Shown one piece after another: positions 1 to 9,634 of a stretch of 64,000 nucleotides of DNA. The DNA is taken from the NCBI GenBank assembly GCA_028641055.1, contig CM054063.1:41611304-41675303 (forward strand), in the 5' to 3' direction. The translations under genes were made by a program, and so were the position numbers. How positions within the stretch are numbered: position 1 is the first letter of the stretch; the number at the start of each line of letters is the position of its first letter. This DNA comes from Alopecurus myosuroides. Its lineage: Eukaryota; Streptophyta; Magnoliopsida; Poales; Poaceae. The notes below the pieces were generated by a model. The model worked only from the letters and a program-made list of their open reading frames with translations, was not told the origin of the DNA and searched no databases.

Positions 1-2
1 AT

Positions 3-584
3 CAGAGATGCATGCAAAAATGTTTGCATGACCAGATAGGCAAGAATGTGCAGGTGTACGTAGATGACATTGTCATCAAAACGAAAGAAACACATACTCT
101 GCTAAGTGATATTGAGGAAACATTTGTCAGCTTGCGCAAATACAAGATGAAATTGAATCCGACTAAGTGCACATTTGGGGTCTCGGCTGGCAAGTTACTC
201 GGTTTCTTGGTATCCAGTCGGGGCATTGTGGCCAATCCTTCAAAGATAAAAGCTATAGAGAGCATGTCTTTGCTAAGATCACTGAAGGATGTGCAGAAAT
301 TCACTGGATGCCTGGCATCCCTTAGCCGTTTCCTGGGAAGAATAGGTGAGAAGGCCTTGCCTCTCTATCAACTCATGAAGAAAAGTGACAAGTTCATCTG
401 GACACCACAAGCTGATGTGGCCTTCAAGGAACTCAAGACCATGCTGGGTAGCGCTCCCATCCTGACAAGCCCTCTACCCAAGGAGCCAATGTTGTTGTAC
501 ATTGCGGCTACCAACCGGGTAGTCAGCGTGGTGATGGTGGTAGAAAGAGAAGAGGAAGGCAAAACTGTGCAGCGTTCTCAGTGA
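3..584 (+). pseudogene. Reverse transcriptase, C-terminal half (Ty3/gypsy pol)
   Basis: The frame is open from the window edge and contains the catalytic YVDD box at 57-68, followed by the thumb and connection region typical of gypsy polymerases (KCTFGV, the LGFLVSSRGI stretch, then KFTGCLASLSRFLGR). It then runs into the start of the first RNase H domain, where YIAATN stands in the position of the usual first catalytic region. It ends at a TGA at 582-584 caused by a frameshift, because the family sequence continues in another frame at once. In a working element this enzyme copies the RNA genome into DNA within the Gag particle. Confidence 0.85.
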
Positions 585-585
585 G

Positions 586-921
586 GTGCTATCCAGCTCC
601 AAGAAAAACTACCCGCACTACCATAAGATGACTTATGGCGTGTACCTGGGTGCCAAGAAGCTCAAGCATTATTTCCAAGAGCATCCCATCACAGTGGTGA
701 GCACTGCTCCCATCTTGGAGATTATGGGCAACAAGGATGCAAGCCGTCGGGTAGCCAAGTGGGCAATTGAGCTAGCCGCGTACACCCCTCTATACGCGAG
801 AAGAGAAGCAATCAAGTCACAAACCTTGGTGTATTTCTTGGTGGATTGGGACGAGATGCAGTACGAGCCTCCCTTGTTGGAAACAATTTCTGGAAGATGC
901 ATTTTGATGGCTCCAAAGTAA
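586..921 (+). pseudogene. First RNase H domain and connector, frameshifted continuation of pol
   Basis: This continues the gypsy pol polyprotein one frame away from the previous segment. Recognisable blocks are YPHYHKMTYGVYLGAKKL, HYFQEHPITVVS and RVAKWAIELAAYTPLY, the normal C-terminal part of the gypsy RNase H plus connector, and then AIKSQTLVYFLVDW, the junction toward the second RNase H. The first methionine is not a start; the segment is only an open stretch of a once continuous polyprotein. A further frame change near 880-900 links it to the next domain. Confidence 0.78.
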
Positions 922-1273
922 AAGAAGGGCTTGGTGCTGGTGTGGTGTCACCTACCCCAAGCGAGATCAATTCAAGTATGTGTTGCAGATCCACTTCTCG
1001 GCATCCAATAATGTGGCCGAGTATGAAGCACTGGTACATGGCCTGAGGGTGTCCAAGGAGATTGGAGTCCGGCGCATCGTGTGCTATGGCGACTCGGACT
1101 TGGTGGTTAAGCAAGTTTCCGGCAATTGGGATGCCTTGGATGCCAACATGGCGTCCTACCGGTTTCTGGTGCAAAACATGACCGGGTTCTTTGATGGGTG
1201 TGAATTTCATCACATACACCGAGCTGAGAATGATGCAGCTGATACCTTATCCAAGTTGGGATCTTCTTGGTAG
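891..1273 (+). pseudogene. Second (archaeal-type) RNase H domain of Tat pol
   Basis: A second RNase H domain follows the first, the hallmark of Tat and Ogre elements. HFDGSKVKEGLGAG near 900-940 supplies the first catalytic aspartate, NNVAEYEALVHGL near 1008-1045 the glutamate, YGDSDLVVKQV near 1085-1115 the next aspartate, and HRAENDAADTLSKLG near 1218-1260 the last acidic position. The first strand and the rest lie in different frames, so an indel occurred between about 940 and 980. The frame ends at TAG 1271-1273 and the integrase region follows in the same frame, so that stop is a nonsense change inside the polyprotein. Confidence 0.82.
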
Positions 1274-1294
1274 TTTATCCCTCCTGGGATTGCC

Positions 1295-2887
1295 TTGGAG
1301 CATTTCAGAAAGCCATCCATCAAGCCATCTCCCAACTCGGAGTCCATCTTCATTCCATCTCTGCCAGGATCAGAGGTTGTTCCCGTGGAGATTGATTGGG
1401 AAGGTGCAAAGGAGAACCCGGGGACTGCCGTCTCCAACCCGGGGACTGCCGTCTGCAACCCGGGGACTGCTTCACTTAACTCGGGGACTTTCGCCTTCAT
1501 CGAGGGGATCATTTCTCAGTACTCGGGTACTCGGGGACTCGTCCTCAACCCGAAGCAAGTAATGGTGGCTGACCCAATGGAGATAGATGAACCTGTGTTC
1601 CCTGTTCGGCCCACGCCGGGTTGGGCTGTGCCCATCTTGTCCTTCCTGATGGATGGCACCCTGCCAAGTGACGAGGTCACAGCCCAGCAGATACAGAGAA
1701 GATCCAAGGGCTACACCATCATCAACAAGGAGCTGCACAGGAGGAGCCCTACTGGCGTGCTGCAACGCTGCGTTGAGCCAGAAGAAGGAGAAGAGATCCT
1801 CATAGAGATACACCAAGGAGAATGCGGGCACGATGCCTCTTCTCGGGCTCTAGTCAACAAGGTTTTTTGGCATGGTTTCTTTTGGCTCACTGTCTTACGA
1901 CAAGCTGAAGATCTAGTGAGAAAATGCAATGGATGCCAGAGGTTTGCAAGCAAGATACATATGCCAGCATCCGAGTTGAAGACCATCCCCATTACTTGGC
2001 CATTTGTTGTTTGGTGTTTGGATATGATAGGCCCCTTCAAGCGAGCTAGAGGCAACATGACTCACATCTTGGTCATGGTTGACAAATTCACCAAGTCGAT
2101 TGAGGTCAAGCCTATCCGAAAGTGTGATGGAGTCACAACAGAGAGTTTTCTGAAGGACATCATTCTGAGATACGGGTACCCGCACAGCATTATCACAGAT
2201 GATGGAACAAACTTTGCTGAGGGTGCATTTGCAAGGTTATGCAAGGAGAAGCGGATCCGACTAGACGTTGCGTCAGTCGCGCATCCAGCCTCAAATGGGC
2301 AAGTTGAAAGAGCAAATGGCATGGTCATATCCGGGGTAAAGCCAAGGCTAATTGAGCCATTACAACGAACCCCTGGTTTTTGGCTGGACGAATTGCCGGC
2401 GGTGTTGTGGAGTCTAAGGACTACCCCTAACCGATCAACCGGATACACACCATTCTTCCTAGTATATGGATCTGAGGCCGTGTTGCCCACTGACCTTGAG
2501 CATGACTCGCCCAGACTAACCCTCTACACTATAAATGAGGCAAGAGAAGCCCGAGAAAATGATGTCGATTTGCTCGAAGAAACAAGAGAGTTAACTCTGT
2601 CACGTTCAGCCATATATCAGCAAAGTCTGAGGCGTTATCATAGCCAAAAAGTAAACTCAAGGGTTTTCCGAGAAGGAGACATGGTCCTTAGGCTCGTGCA
2701 GCGCACATCCGGGATGCACAAGCTACCCCCTCCGTGGGAAGGGCCTTTCATTGTGAGCAAGGCTCTGCACAGTGATGTCTATTATCTCGTTGACGCACAG
2801 GCACCACAGAAGAACAGGTCGGATAGAGCCGGAGAGGAATCCAAGCGTCCTTGGAATGTAGCTCTACTCCGCCGTTTTCATTCATGA
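1295..2887 (+). pseudogene. Integrase region of Tat pol (zinc finger, DDE core, C-terminal domain)
   Basis: The longest intact piece of pol, about 530 codons, in frame with the preceding RNase H apart from the TAG at 1271-1273. A spacer with four short repeats comes first, then the HHCC zinc finger (HQGECGHDASS ... CNGCQRF, about 1810-1945). The catalytic core has all three acidic residues: LDMIGPF near 2020, TDDGTNF near 2198 and NGQVERAN near 2295. The C-terminal part has WEGPFIVSKAL before the stop TGA at 2885-2887. The enzyme would join element DNA to the chromosome. All key residues persist although upstream pol is broken, so it may be younger damage or chance survival. Confidence 0.88.
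1415..1498 (+). repeat. Four tandem 21-bp units in the RNase H-integrase spacer
   Basis: Units begin at 1415, 1436, 1457 and 1478 with the core AACCCGGGGACTGCC (last unit AACTCGGGGACT). The period of 21 keeps the reading frame and encodes NPGTAV-like repeats. The same CGGGGACT core reappears elsewhere in the element and in its polypurine tract. Confidence 0.85.
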
Positions 2888-3463
2888 GCAAACATTGTAT
2901 GTATCTCCTGAACCGAGTTAAAATTCAAGTCGGCACTCCGAATTCGAACTCGGGGACTGCCCTTACCAAACTTGCTCTGTGTCATTTACTCTGTTTTACT
3001 TTGTCTACTCTGTTGATTTACTTGGAATTTCACGTGCATATCTAGTAATGTGTTTAAACCCAAGGGCCAACTCTTCGACTCTGCTGCTGTCCGCAACCCG
3101 GCTTCATGGAAAGCAAGAGAACAAGCCAAAGGTCAATAAGCACACGAAAAATTGCTAAGGAAAAGAGAAGTGTAGCAACCGAGTAGGGTGTTTTTTACTT
3201 CTCTATTTTCTTTTCGGCTAAGTGGTGGGAAAAGTTAACATTCAAATCTCAAAGTGGTTGAGTATCTGAAACTTGGTTTTTGAAATCTTGTGACTCGACT
3301 ACCAAAAAGCCACAAGTGGAAGGTAAGAGCAAAGACAAAAAGACTAAGTGGATGAGAAATGCAACTCGGGGACTTGCATCTTAACGCAATCCGGCATTAA
3401 GCCAGTCTTGCTAAAAGTGAACTAAATAAAAGTGAGTAGCGCAAAGAACAATAAGCGTATTGG
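2888..3463. other. Non-coding spacer between pol and the antisense gene
   Basis: No supported gene. It holds two more copies of the CTCGGGGACT motif (about 2949-2958 and 3365-3374) and A/G-rich stretches. It separates the pol stop from the convergent 3' end of the antisense gene. Confidence 0.6.
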
Positions 3464-3524
3464 TTACATCTTCACCCGGCATCCCGAGGATTTGATAAGT
3501 TTTTGAGGATAAAGCGGCAGGAAT

Positions 3525-4505
3525 TTAAACAACTGTCGACGAGTTGGTAGGAGCCACGGGCTCGGTCGCAAGAGTGGTAGAGGCAGGCTCTGGAGTAGAT
3601 GAAGTTGGAGTAGCGGAGGCTGGCTCGGATGCAGTGTTGGTGGCCTGAGCAGCAGAGGCGCTGGGAAGCGGGTAGACATCAGAGGCGGCGTTCTCGGTGG
3701 AAGTTTCGGTTGCGCCCAGCTCAGGAGCAGGATCGTCAATCACCATCTCGGTGGTGACAACTCCCTCCTGCGCGGCGGATTGATACTCAACGCGGGCCTC
3801 GTCAGAGCCAGCAACTGGCTTGACGATCTCCAAGTCTGCCCCCGTCCCGGATTCCTCCTCAGCGTCACGCTGCTTGGTCCCCTCGTCTTCAGCTTCCTTG
3901 TGCCCGCCTCTTCGTACTCGGCCTCTTCGTCGTTCAAGTGGATGTCTTCACCAGCATCATCACCACCCTTAGCATCTTCCTCCTCCTCCTCATCCTCTTC
4001 AATGTCAGTATCCGGCTCGGTGGGGCCATCGATATACTGATTGGTCTCTATGTAGGAGGCGAGCTTGTACGCCACCTCTTTTCGGCACAGGATGCAGGAG
4101 TCATGGTTGGTCCACTTTGAGCCATTTCGGAGGGTGCCAATCCTGTTAAGGTCGAGGTTTTCGTACCAAGACAAGATGAAGTGGAGGGTCTCGTCCGCAC
4201 CAGCCCGGGCTGTGGAGGCTCGCCATTTCTTCAGTTCTTCCTTGACATGGTTGAGGTTAGCCGCCATCTCATTGATGGTATCCGGAACCCGTCGCTCTGG
4301 CCAGAATAGTTTATGCACGTTCATAGCAGTGGACACCATGGAGGTGCCTAGGCATTTGAGGGACTGTACCCGGGTCTTGATATTGACGAGATGATCTTCG
4401 ATGCTGGCGGTTTCATCAGTGTTCAGCCCAGCAGCGGCCCTGGCTCTTCTCGCCTTTTCCGCAACGGTTTCAGCGGCGTTGTTGAGGTCCGGGAAGGTGT
4501 CTGGG
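3525..4505 (-). CDS. Antisense gene of the Tat element, 3'-terminal exons (acidic C-terminus)
   Basis: Read on the minus strand, exons here encode the C-terminal part of the antisense protein. An opening helical part with KARRARAAAGLNTDE is followed by MVSTAMNVHKLFWPERR, a conserved-looking block with WYENLDLNRIG and HDSCILCRKEV, then a strongly acidic run around DTDIEEDEEEEEDAK near 3960-4020, and an Ala/Thr/Pro-rich tail ending at 3525. The frame changes near 3830, either an intron or an indel. Grass Tat elements often carry a long antisense gene between integrase and 3' LTR; its function is not established. Exon edges here are approximate. Confidence 0.5.
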
Positions 4506-5340
4506 TCGGGACATGCTAGTGTGAGTCAGAGAAGGGAAACCGAGTAGAAGAAAACAAAAGGATAAAGACCAAGTGGAGCAGAGAGTAGCGAGAACTCATA
4601 AGCCAGTTCCAACACAAGGGCTCCTAGTCGGGTCCTCCAGTCTTCTGCAAGTCGGATGTGTTTGTCCTGGAGGCGACGAGAGTCATTGATAATGCCTTCG
4701 TGGGTTTGATTTCTTTCTCGGAGAGATATGATCTCCCTCTCAAGCTCTTGCTAATATGCGGCAGCCTTCTTAAGCGATGCATTCTTCTCGTTCTCGGCGG
4801 TGATGGCAGACTTGTATATCCCAGTAAGCTCAAGCTTGAGCTTCTCAACCTCAGCCTACTCGGTGCCCAGCTCTTGCTGCAGCTCAGCCTCGCGGACCTG
4901 CACCTGGTGATGCGCCTTGGCCGGGGTGAGGCACTCCAGGTGCTTCTCTCGAAAGTTCTTGTATTCTTCTGCGGATAGAATAGCACAGTTAGCAAAGTGA
5001 CCAAGCAAAATAAAGTAGTGAAGAGAAGAAAAGAGTATGCTCACCTTGTATAGAAGAGATTGTGCTCTGCGCTGGTGCAGCCATGACCTCGCAGTCTTGG
5101 TGTCTATCAACGAGCGCCTTGAGCTCACCTGCAGAGAAGGTAGTGATTAAAAAAAAGCAAGAGACGGGTGTTAAAAAAAACGCACAAACCGAAATGCTAG
5201 ATACTTACTTTCAACAGCTGACAGCTTGATGGTAGTGTCTGTGGCGTTCTTCTCCAGAGCATCTCTCTCGCTCTTCTCGAATTCTAGCGTCTGGTTCCTA
5301 TCTCTGACCTGTCGGTGCGACCGCAGAAGCTGGCGGAAAA
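4506..5340 (-). CDS. Antisense gene, coiled-coil exons
   Basis: Several short minus-strand open stretches separated by intron-like gaps encode heptad-rich, charged helices: VFRQLLRSHRQVRDRN near 5300, EEYKNFREKHLECL near 4950, the VEKLKLELTGIYKSAI stretch near 4830 and LEREIISLRERNQTHEG near 4720. Two in-frame stops occur, at the tag-derived positions near 4750 and 4857, so the copy is degenerate. A coiled coil suggests self-association of the product, but that is inference. Splice sites are only partly clear; 4506-4623 looks intronic. Confidence 0.5.
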
Positions 5341-5551
5341 CCTTGGTCCGGGCCTGGGTGCTATCCTACAGGGAAGAAGGACTTTTTATAAGTTTGGAAG
5401 ATTTGGCCCGAGTAGATGGCAACTCGGTTGAGCTTTACCTACTCGGCCTGAATCTCGGGGACTGGGTAGTGGATAGAAGAGAAGAAGTAAAGAAAAAAAC
5501 CTGGCAACTCGGAAAGCAACTCGGAAAAGTCAAAAGAGGAAAATCACTTAC

Positions 5552-5881
5552 CACGTAGGTCTGTTCAAGATCTTCAGCAGTTTTACGCAGGCACAACAGC
5601 TTGCCAGCCAGGGTGCTGCTGGATCCGGCTACAGCCATGCTAACATGACCAATATCGGCCTTGTTCCACGACACCCGATAGTTATCAAGGTTCCTCAGCT
5701 CAACACCGTCCCATGCGGCATGGCCGAGTACTTTGTTGTCCCAAACCTTCTCAATGAATCCTACTCGGTCAAGGATGGCCTCTACATCTTTTTCTAGGGG
5801 CTCTTCTTCGTCCTCTGCGCGGGGAGCGTCTTCTCTGATGGCCAGGGGGGTACTTTTCCCCTTGGTTCCGGAGCGGGCCAT
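5552..5881 (-). CDS. Antisense gene, internal exon
   Basis: A minus-strand exon of about 110 codons reads from MARSGTKGKSTPL near 5881 to LEQTYV and meets a standard donor (GTG|GTAAGT in minus-strand sense) at 5552/5551. It contains acidic EDEEEPLEKDVEAIL and the block WDNKVLGHAAWDGVELRNL. 5341-5551 then behaves as an intron. I know no biochemical function for this block. Confidence 0.5.
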
Positions 5882-6049
5882 GGCCCTTCGCTACTTCAGA
5901 GCAGCTATCCACTCAGCCTCTTGCGGCATTTTAATCTTGTGCCGCTCCTGCAACTATACCCAGTATTCTGGGAACGTGGGAGGCTTGTCGACGACACTGG
6001 CGCCTGCGCCGGGAGCTTGCTTTTCAGGAGGAACAAATTTGACATTGGT

Positions 6050-6895
6050 CTATACCAATTTGGTGTTTGGATTGGGGGCCTTCTTGATCTGGTTGAGTGC
6101 CCATTTGGTCTTCTTGGGTGGCGGTAGCGGCTGCGCGGCCTGTCCACCTTGCGGTGCTCCCGGATGCCGGGGCCCTGAAGGCCGAAGAATCAGCCGCTGT
6201 TGCCCGGTCTGCCGTTGCTCGGCTTGCTGCGCACCAGCCTGCCCTGCGCCCCGTTTGGGCTGGAACCTGGTCGCCTGTGGGACCACCTTTGCAGTGGAGG
6301 GCGCTGACTGTTTCCTGGAGATGGGCGCGGGGGCCTGCTGCGAAGGCGGAGGCATTCTGTTGGTTGGCGCCGCCTGAGGGTGGCTAACCGGCGCAGCATC
6401 CGGCTGCACCTGAACTTGGGGCGGCGGCTGCTCCATAGCCCGATTCTCTGCAGGCGGGGTCCTTGACCGCTCCTCGGCACGGTTTTCTTCCCGCTGCTCG
6501 GCAGCAGGATCTGGCCGCGCCACGACGGTGTCGCCTTGTTGCTGCTCCGCAGCAGGATCTGGCCGCTCCATGGCGGTGTCACCTTGCCGCTGCTCGGCAG
6601 AGTTATCTATTATCTTCTCAGCAGAGGAAGCTGGAGGAGTTGGTGGTCTCTCGGTGGTGGTGGTATCCCGAGCAGCATGCTGGGTGCTGGGCTGCGGCTG
6701 CTCGGGGGTGTGCTCGGTCTCCATCTCGGCGCCGGTATTCTCGACGCCAAGATCTTGTTCTTCTTGGGGAGGGGAGGACGCATGCATCCTGTCCTCTGGT
6801 GCTCTGTCCCCTTCATCGTCGGAGAGCTCCACGACGTCTCGGGGCGGGCTTCTTCTCCTCTTTTGAGCTGGTTCATTAGTGGCCTCAGCATCGAG
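6050..6895 (-). CDS. Antisense gene, Pro/Gln/Glu-rich low-complexity exon
   Basis: The minus strand is open across about 280 codons. The start is acidic (ELSDDEGDRAPED), followed by repeats of the type RPDPAAEQQQGDT near 6480-6610, then a proline/glutamine/alanine-rich stretch and a basic C-terminal end with PPPKKTKWALNQIKKAPN. The composition points to an unstructured linker. Opposite-strand open frames in the same stretch are by-products of the GC-rich repeats. Confidence 0.5.
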   Translation of the reverse strand, partial: LDAEATNEPAQKRRRSPPRDVVELSDDEGDRAPEDRMHASSPPQEEQDLGVENTGAEMETEHTPEQPQPSTQHAARDTTTTERPPTPPASSAEKIIDNSAEQRQGDTAMERPDPAAEQQQGDTVVARPDPAAEQREENRAEERSRTPPAENRAMEQPPPQVQVQPDAAPVSHPQAAPTNRMPPPSQQAPAPISRKQSAPSTAKVVPQATRFQPKRGAGQAGAQQAEQRQTGQQRLILRPSGPRHPGAPQGGQAAQPLPPPKKTKWALNQIKKAPNPNTKLV

Positions 6896-7000
6896 GGCGT
6901 CACTAAAGTAAAATAAACAAAAAAGGAAGGAAATCAGAAAGTATGCAGAGAAGGAAGCCAGGAAGAAAACAGTGAAGGACTAGGATCAGCTCGGAAGCAC

Positions 7001-7402
7001 TTACCCGTCAACTGTGGGGCACTTATTGCACAAGTTGGGTTTCTTGATTCCCGATTTCTTCGTTATCCTCTTGGCAGGGGGCTCCGGTGCCCCGCTACCC
7101 GTGCTCTTCCTTGTGGTGGTGGGAGAAACCATGGATACAGGAAGAACGTCCATTGGTTCCTCCCCCTCTTCCAGTTCGGGTTCCTCTACATTTGAAAGAA
7201 GCAAGAGATCAGAATAAGAAAGAGAGAAGGATCCAAGTATGCTGCAGGCGAGCAAAAAGGTGAACTCGGTCACCATCTCCGTCCTCTGACCAGTCCCGGA
7301 TAGAGGCATCGACTCAAGACTTACCATCCTGACCGGCACGGGGGATACATAGGGTATCCTGGACATCGTACACTGTCGTGTCTTCTTCGGTCCGGTCTGC
7401 AT
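7001..7402 (-). CDS. Antisense gene, small exons
   Basis: Minus-strand open segments encode a Ser/Met-rich piece near 7280-7400 and then EEPELEEGEEPMDVLPVSM followed by a lysine-rich end (PPAKRITKKSGIKKPNLC), resembling a nuclear localisation signal by composition only. An intron-like gap lies around 7186-7290. Boundaries are uncertain. Confidence 0.4.
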   Translation of the reverse strand: MQTGPKKTRQCTMSRIPYVSPVPVRMVSLESMPLSGTGQRTEMVTEFTFLLACSILGSFSLSYSDLLLLSNVEEPELEEGEEPMDVLPVSMVSPTTTRKSTGSGAPEPPAKRITKKSGIKKPNLCNKCPTVDG

Positions 7403-7513
7403 GCCAGTTCTTCTAAAAAAATGGCATTATCCTCCAGCTTCTGGCGAGTGATGTGCTGAGAGTGCAAGCATAAAACACAGTAAGTTGAGTCCCAATAGAG
7501 TAGATGTCTTACA

Positions 7514-7725
7514 CGGTCTAGCGTGCAAACATAAAGCACTAAATGCTAAGGACCAGAAGAGGTAAACGAGTGAAGGTTCTACTCGGTCTAGCGTGCAAAC
7601 ATAAGGCACAAAATGCTAAGGACCGGAAGAGGTAAACGAGTAAATATTCTACCCGGTCTGGCATGCAAACACAAAGCACCAATATGCGGAAGTCCTAGAA
7701 GAACAAAGTAAACAGAGAAGACCTA
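7514..7725. repeat. 70-bp tandem repeat, three clear units
   Basis: Units start at 7514, 7584 and 7654 with CGGTCTAGCGTGCAAACATA and run through GGACCAGAAGAGGTAAACGA-type sequence. Weaker echoes (GTGCAAACATAAAGCAC) continue near 7738, 7863 and 7922. The array lies in a probable intron of the antisense gene. Confidence 0.85.
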
Positions 7726-7961
7726 CTATGAACATCGTGCAAACATAAAGCACATTGAGCTAAGTGCTAACAGAGAGATCCTATTCGGTACAACAATCAA
7801 GCAGAAAGCATTCTAGGCTAAGTCCTATGCAGGAGCATAGATGAAAGCTCTACTCAGAACAGCGTGCGAACATAAAGCACATTAAGCTAAATTCTTACAG
7901 AGGAGATCTATCCGGCATCGAATGCAAACATTAAGCATACATAGAAGGAAACTCACCTAGG

Positions 7962-8876
7962 GGATGCGCTTAGTGCGGCTATACGGCACGAAGCCGTAGA
8001 ACCAGTTGTCGGTGAGGGTGGTCCGCATAATGGACTTGGCCCAGATCGCCACCTCTGGTCTGGAGAGCTCGAAGGTGGTCGTACGGGTGCAGTCACGGGA
8101 GCCACCCATGTAACACATCTTGTGTACCCGGTGCTGGAGCGGGAGTACTCGGCGCTCCACCCAGCAGGCCACCGGGTCGTCTTGAAGGAGTCCTTCCTTC
8201 ACCAGCTGCTCCAGGCGTTTATCAACCTAGACAACATCATTCACCGTATTCTTGGGGTTGTAACCCCAATTCTACCCCGTGGGAGGAATATTCTGGAACT
8301 CGGGGAGCTTGATTCTGTCCACGACTTCTTCTCCTTCTGTGGGAGGGGCATTCTTCACATAGAGAAAACCCCTTTTGCCACTTGCGGCAGGTCTCAAGTC
8401 CGAGTACCCGTGGATGGTGCCCAGTGGAGTGCTGTAGCACCATGGCGCTTCCGGTCTGGGCCATCGCTCTTGGGGCTAGAGGATTGGAGAGGGATTGGGG
8501 ACACTCTGTTGGTGGAGGAAAAAAGTACTTGGCCCAGGTATGGATGGTGGGATAAATACCCAAGAAGGCCTCGCAGACTGCGGCGTGGGTGGAAAGCATA
8601 GAAACCGCATTGGGGGGCAAGTGGTGAGGTTGAAGGCCGAAATGGAAGTGGGAAACCCGAAGCCCCGTTTGAAGTGGCTGAGAAACACGACGTACTCATC
8701 GGGTTCGGGAGCAGGGACGAGCTTTCTTCCGGGGGGTGGCAGATGACGCCGGGAGGAACCCGACGCGTATTGACCAGCCACTGGCAATCCGCGGCCGTGA
8801 CATCAGAGCCCTCCCAGCCGGCACGCGCTGGCGCCGCCTCCTCCTCGTGTTCTCCGGCAACATTCTCGATCTCCAT
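7962..8876 (-). pseudogene. Antisense gene 5' exons: plant transposon N-terminal domain (Transposase_28-like)
   Basis: The minus strand begins with MEIENVAGEHEEE at 8876 and encodes EYVVFLSHFKRGFGFPTS, then AVCEAFLGIYPTIHTWAKYF, the signature of the putative gypsy-type transposon domain (Pfam PF04195) found in antisense genes of grass Tat elements. These blocks sit in three frames, so indels near 8700 and 8620 have broken the copy. The downstream part (LLQDDPVACWVERRVLPLQ ... DNWFYGFVPYSRTKRIP) ends with a TAG directly before a GTGAGT donor near 7961. The domain name is historical; no transposase activity is known. Confidence 0.62.
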
Positions 8877-8944
8877 TGATGTGCTTTTGGTGGAGAAGTG
8901 GGAGCACTGAGGATGAGGGCGGTGGCGAAGACGGAGGTGCGCAA

Positions 8945-9634
8945 GAAGTTTCCCTCTCTTCCTCTGTTCTCAGAACGGCGGCGCGCTGCGAGCTCGCGGC
9001 GGCGCTGGTCTCTATGGCGGAGGCGAAGGCGAAGAGGGATAGTGAGGGCGAGGAAAGTGTGAGGAAAGAGGTAATGAGGGTGGCACGGGGGTATTTATCT
9101 CACCGTGACGGCAGTTGCTGATTGGGATCAATCGTGGCCGAAATCGTGCAAAGTGGGGATTAACTGCCCGTTAGAAACGCAGACAGCGCGGAATGCGCGC
9201 GTAACGGGCACAGTTGATTCCACGACGTGTGTCGTGGGCTCTCGAGTATGCGCGTGAGGTGACATAACGGGCGGTGGGCCCTAGGTGCAGTGATGGGCGC
9301 ATGCCGCGCAGTAACGCCAGAACCGAGGCGTCGAGGGCGTGGTTGCGTGACACGTGCGCACCCTGGACACGAGAAGATAGATACGCTCTGAATCGAGCGG
9401 GAGCGTGTTGAAAATTTCGCTAAGTATAAGTTCTCGGCAGAACTATGCATCGCGTGATCTACTCGATGCCGAGAAGAATTCTCCAAAGACCATAATCAGA
9501 GAAGTTCGAGAAAACGATTATGGATGTCCGAGTTGAGGAGCAACTCGGCCACACTTCTTCACAGAGGCAATTTGGTTTAAGCTGGCAGGGCCCAACGAAC
9601 AAGTTCGCTGGACTCTACCAGCTTCGGGGACTAA
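8945..9634 (+). other. Non-coding region before the 3' LTR, ending in the polypurine tract
   Basis: No gene seen. On the minus strand it would be the upstream region of the antisense gene. It ends in CTTCGGGGACTAA (9622-9634) directly before the TG of the LTR, the position of the polypurine tract that primes plus-strand DNA synthesis. Confidence 0.65.

Noticed and set aside
5733..6903. Several overlapping + strand open frames rich in Ala/Arg/Gly/Cys
   Set aside because: They are the reverse side of the GC-rich, repetitive antisense exon; no domain, and frames overlap in all phases.
7490..7940. CRISPR-like array
   Set aside because: Direct tandem repeats without unique spacers of constant length, in a plant retrotransposon; not CRISPR.
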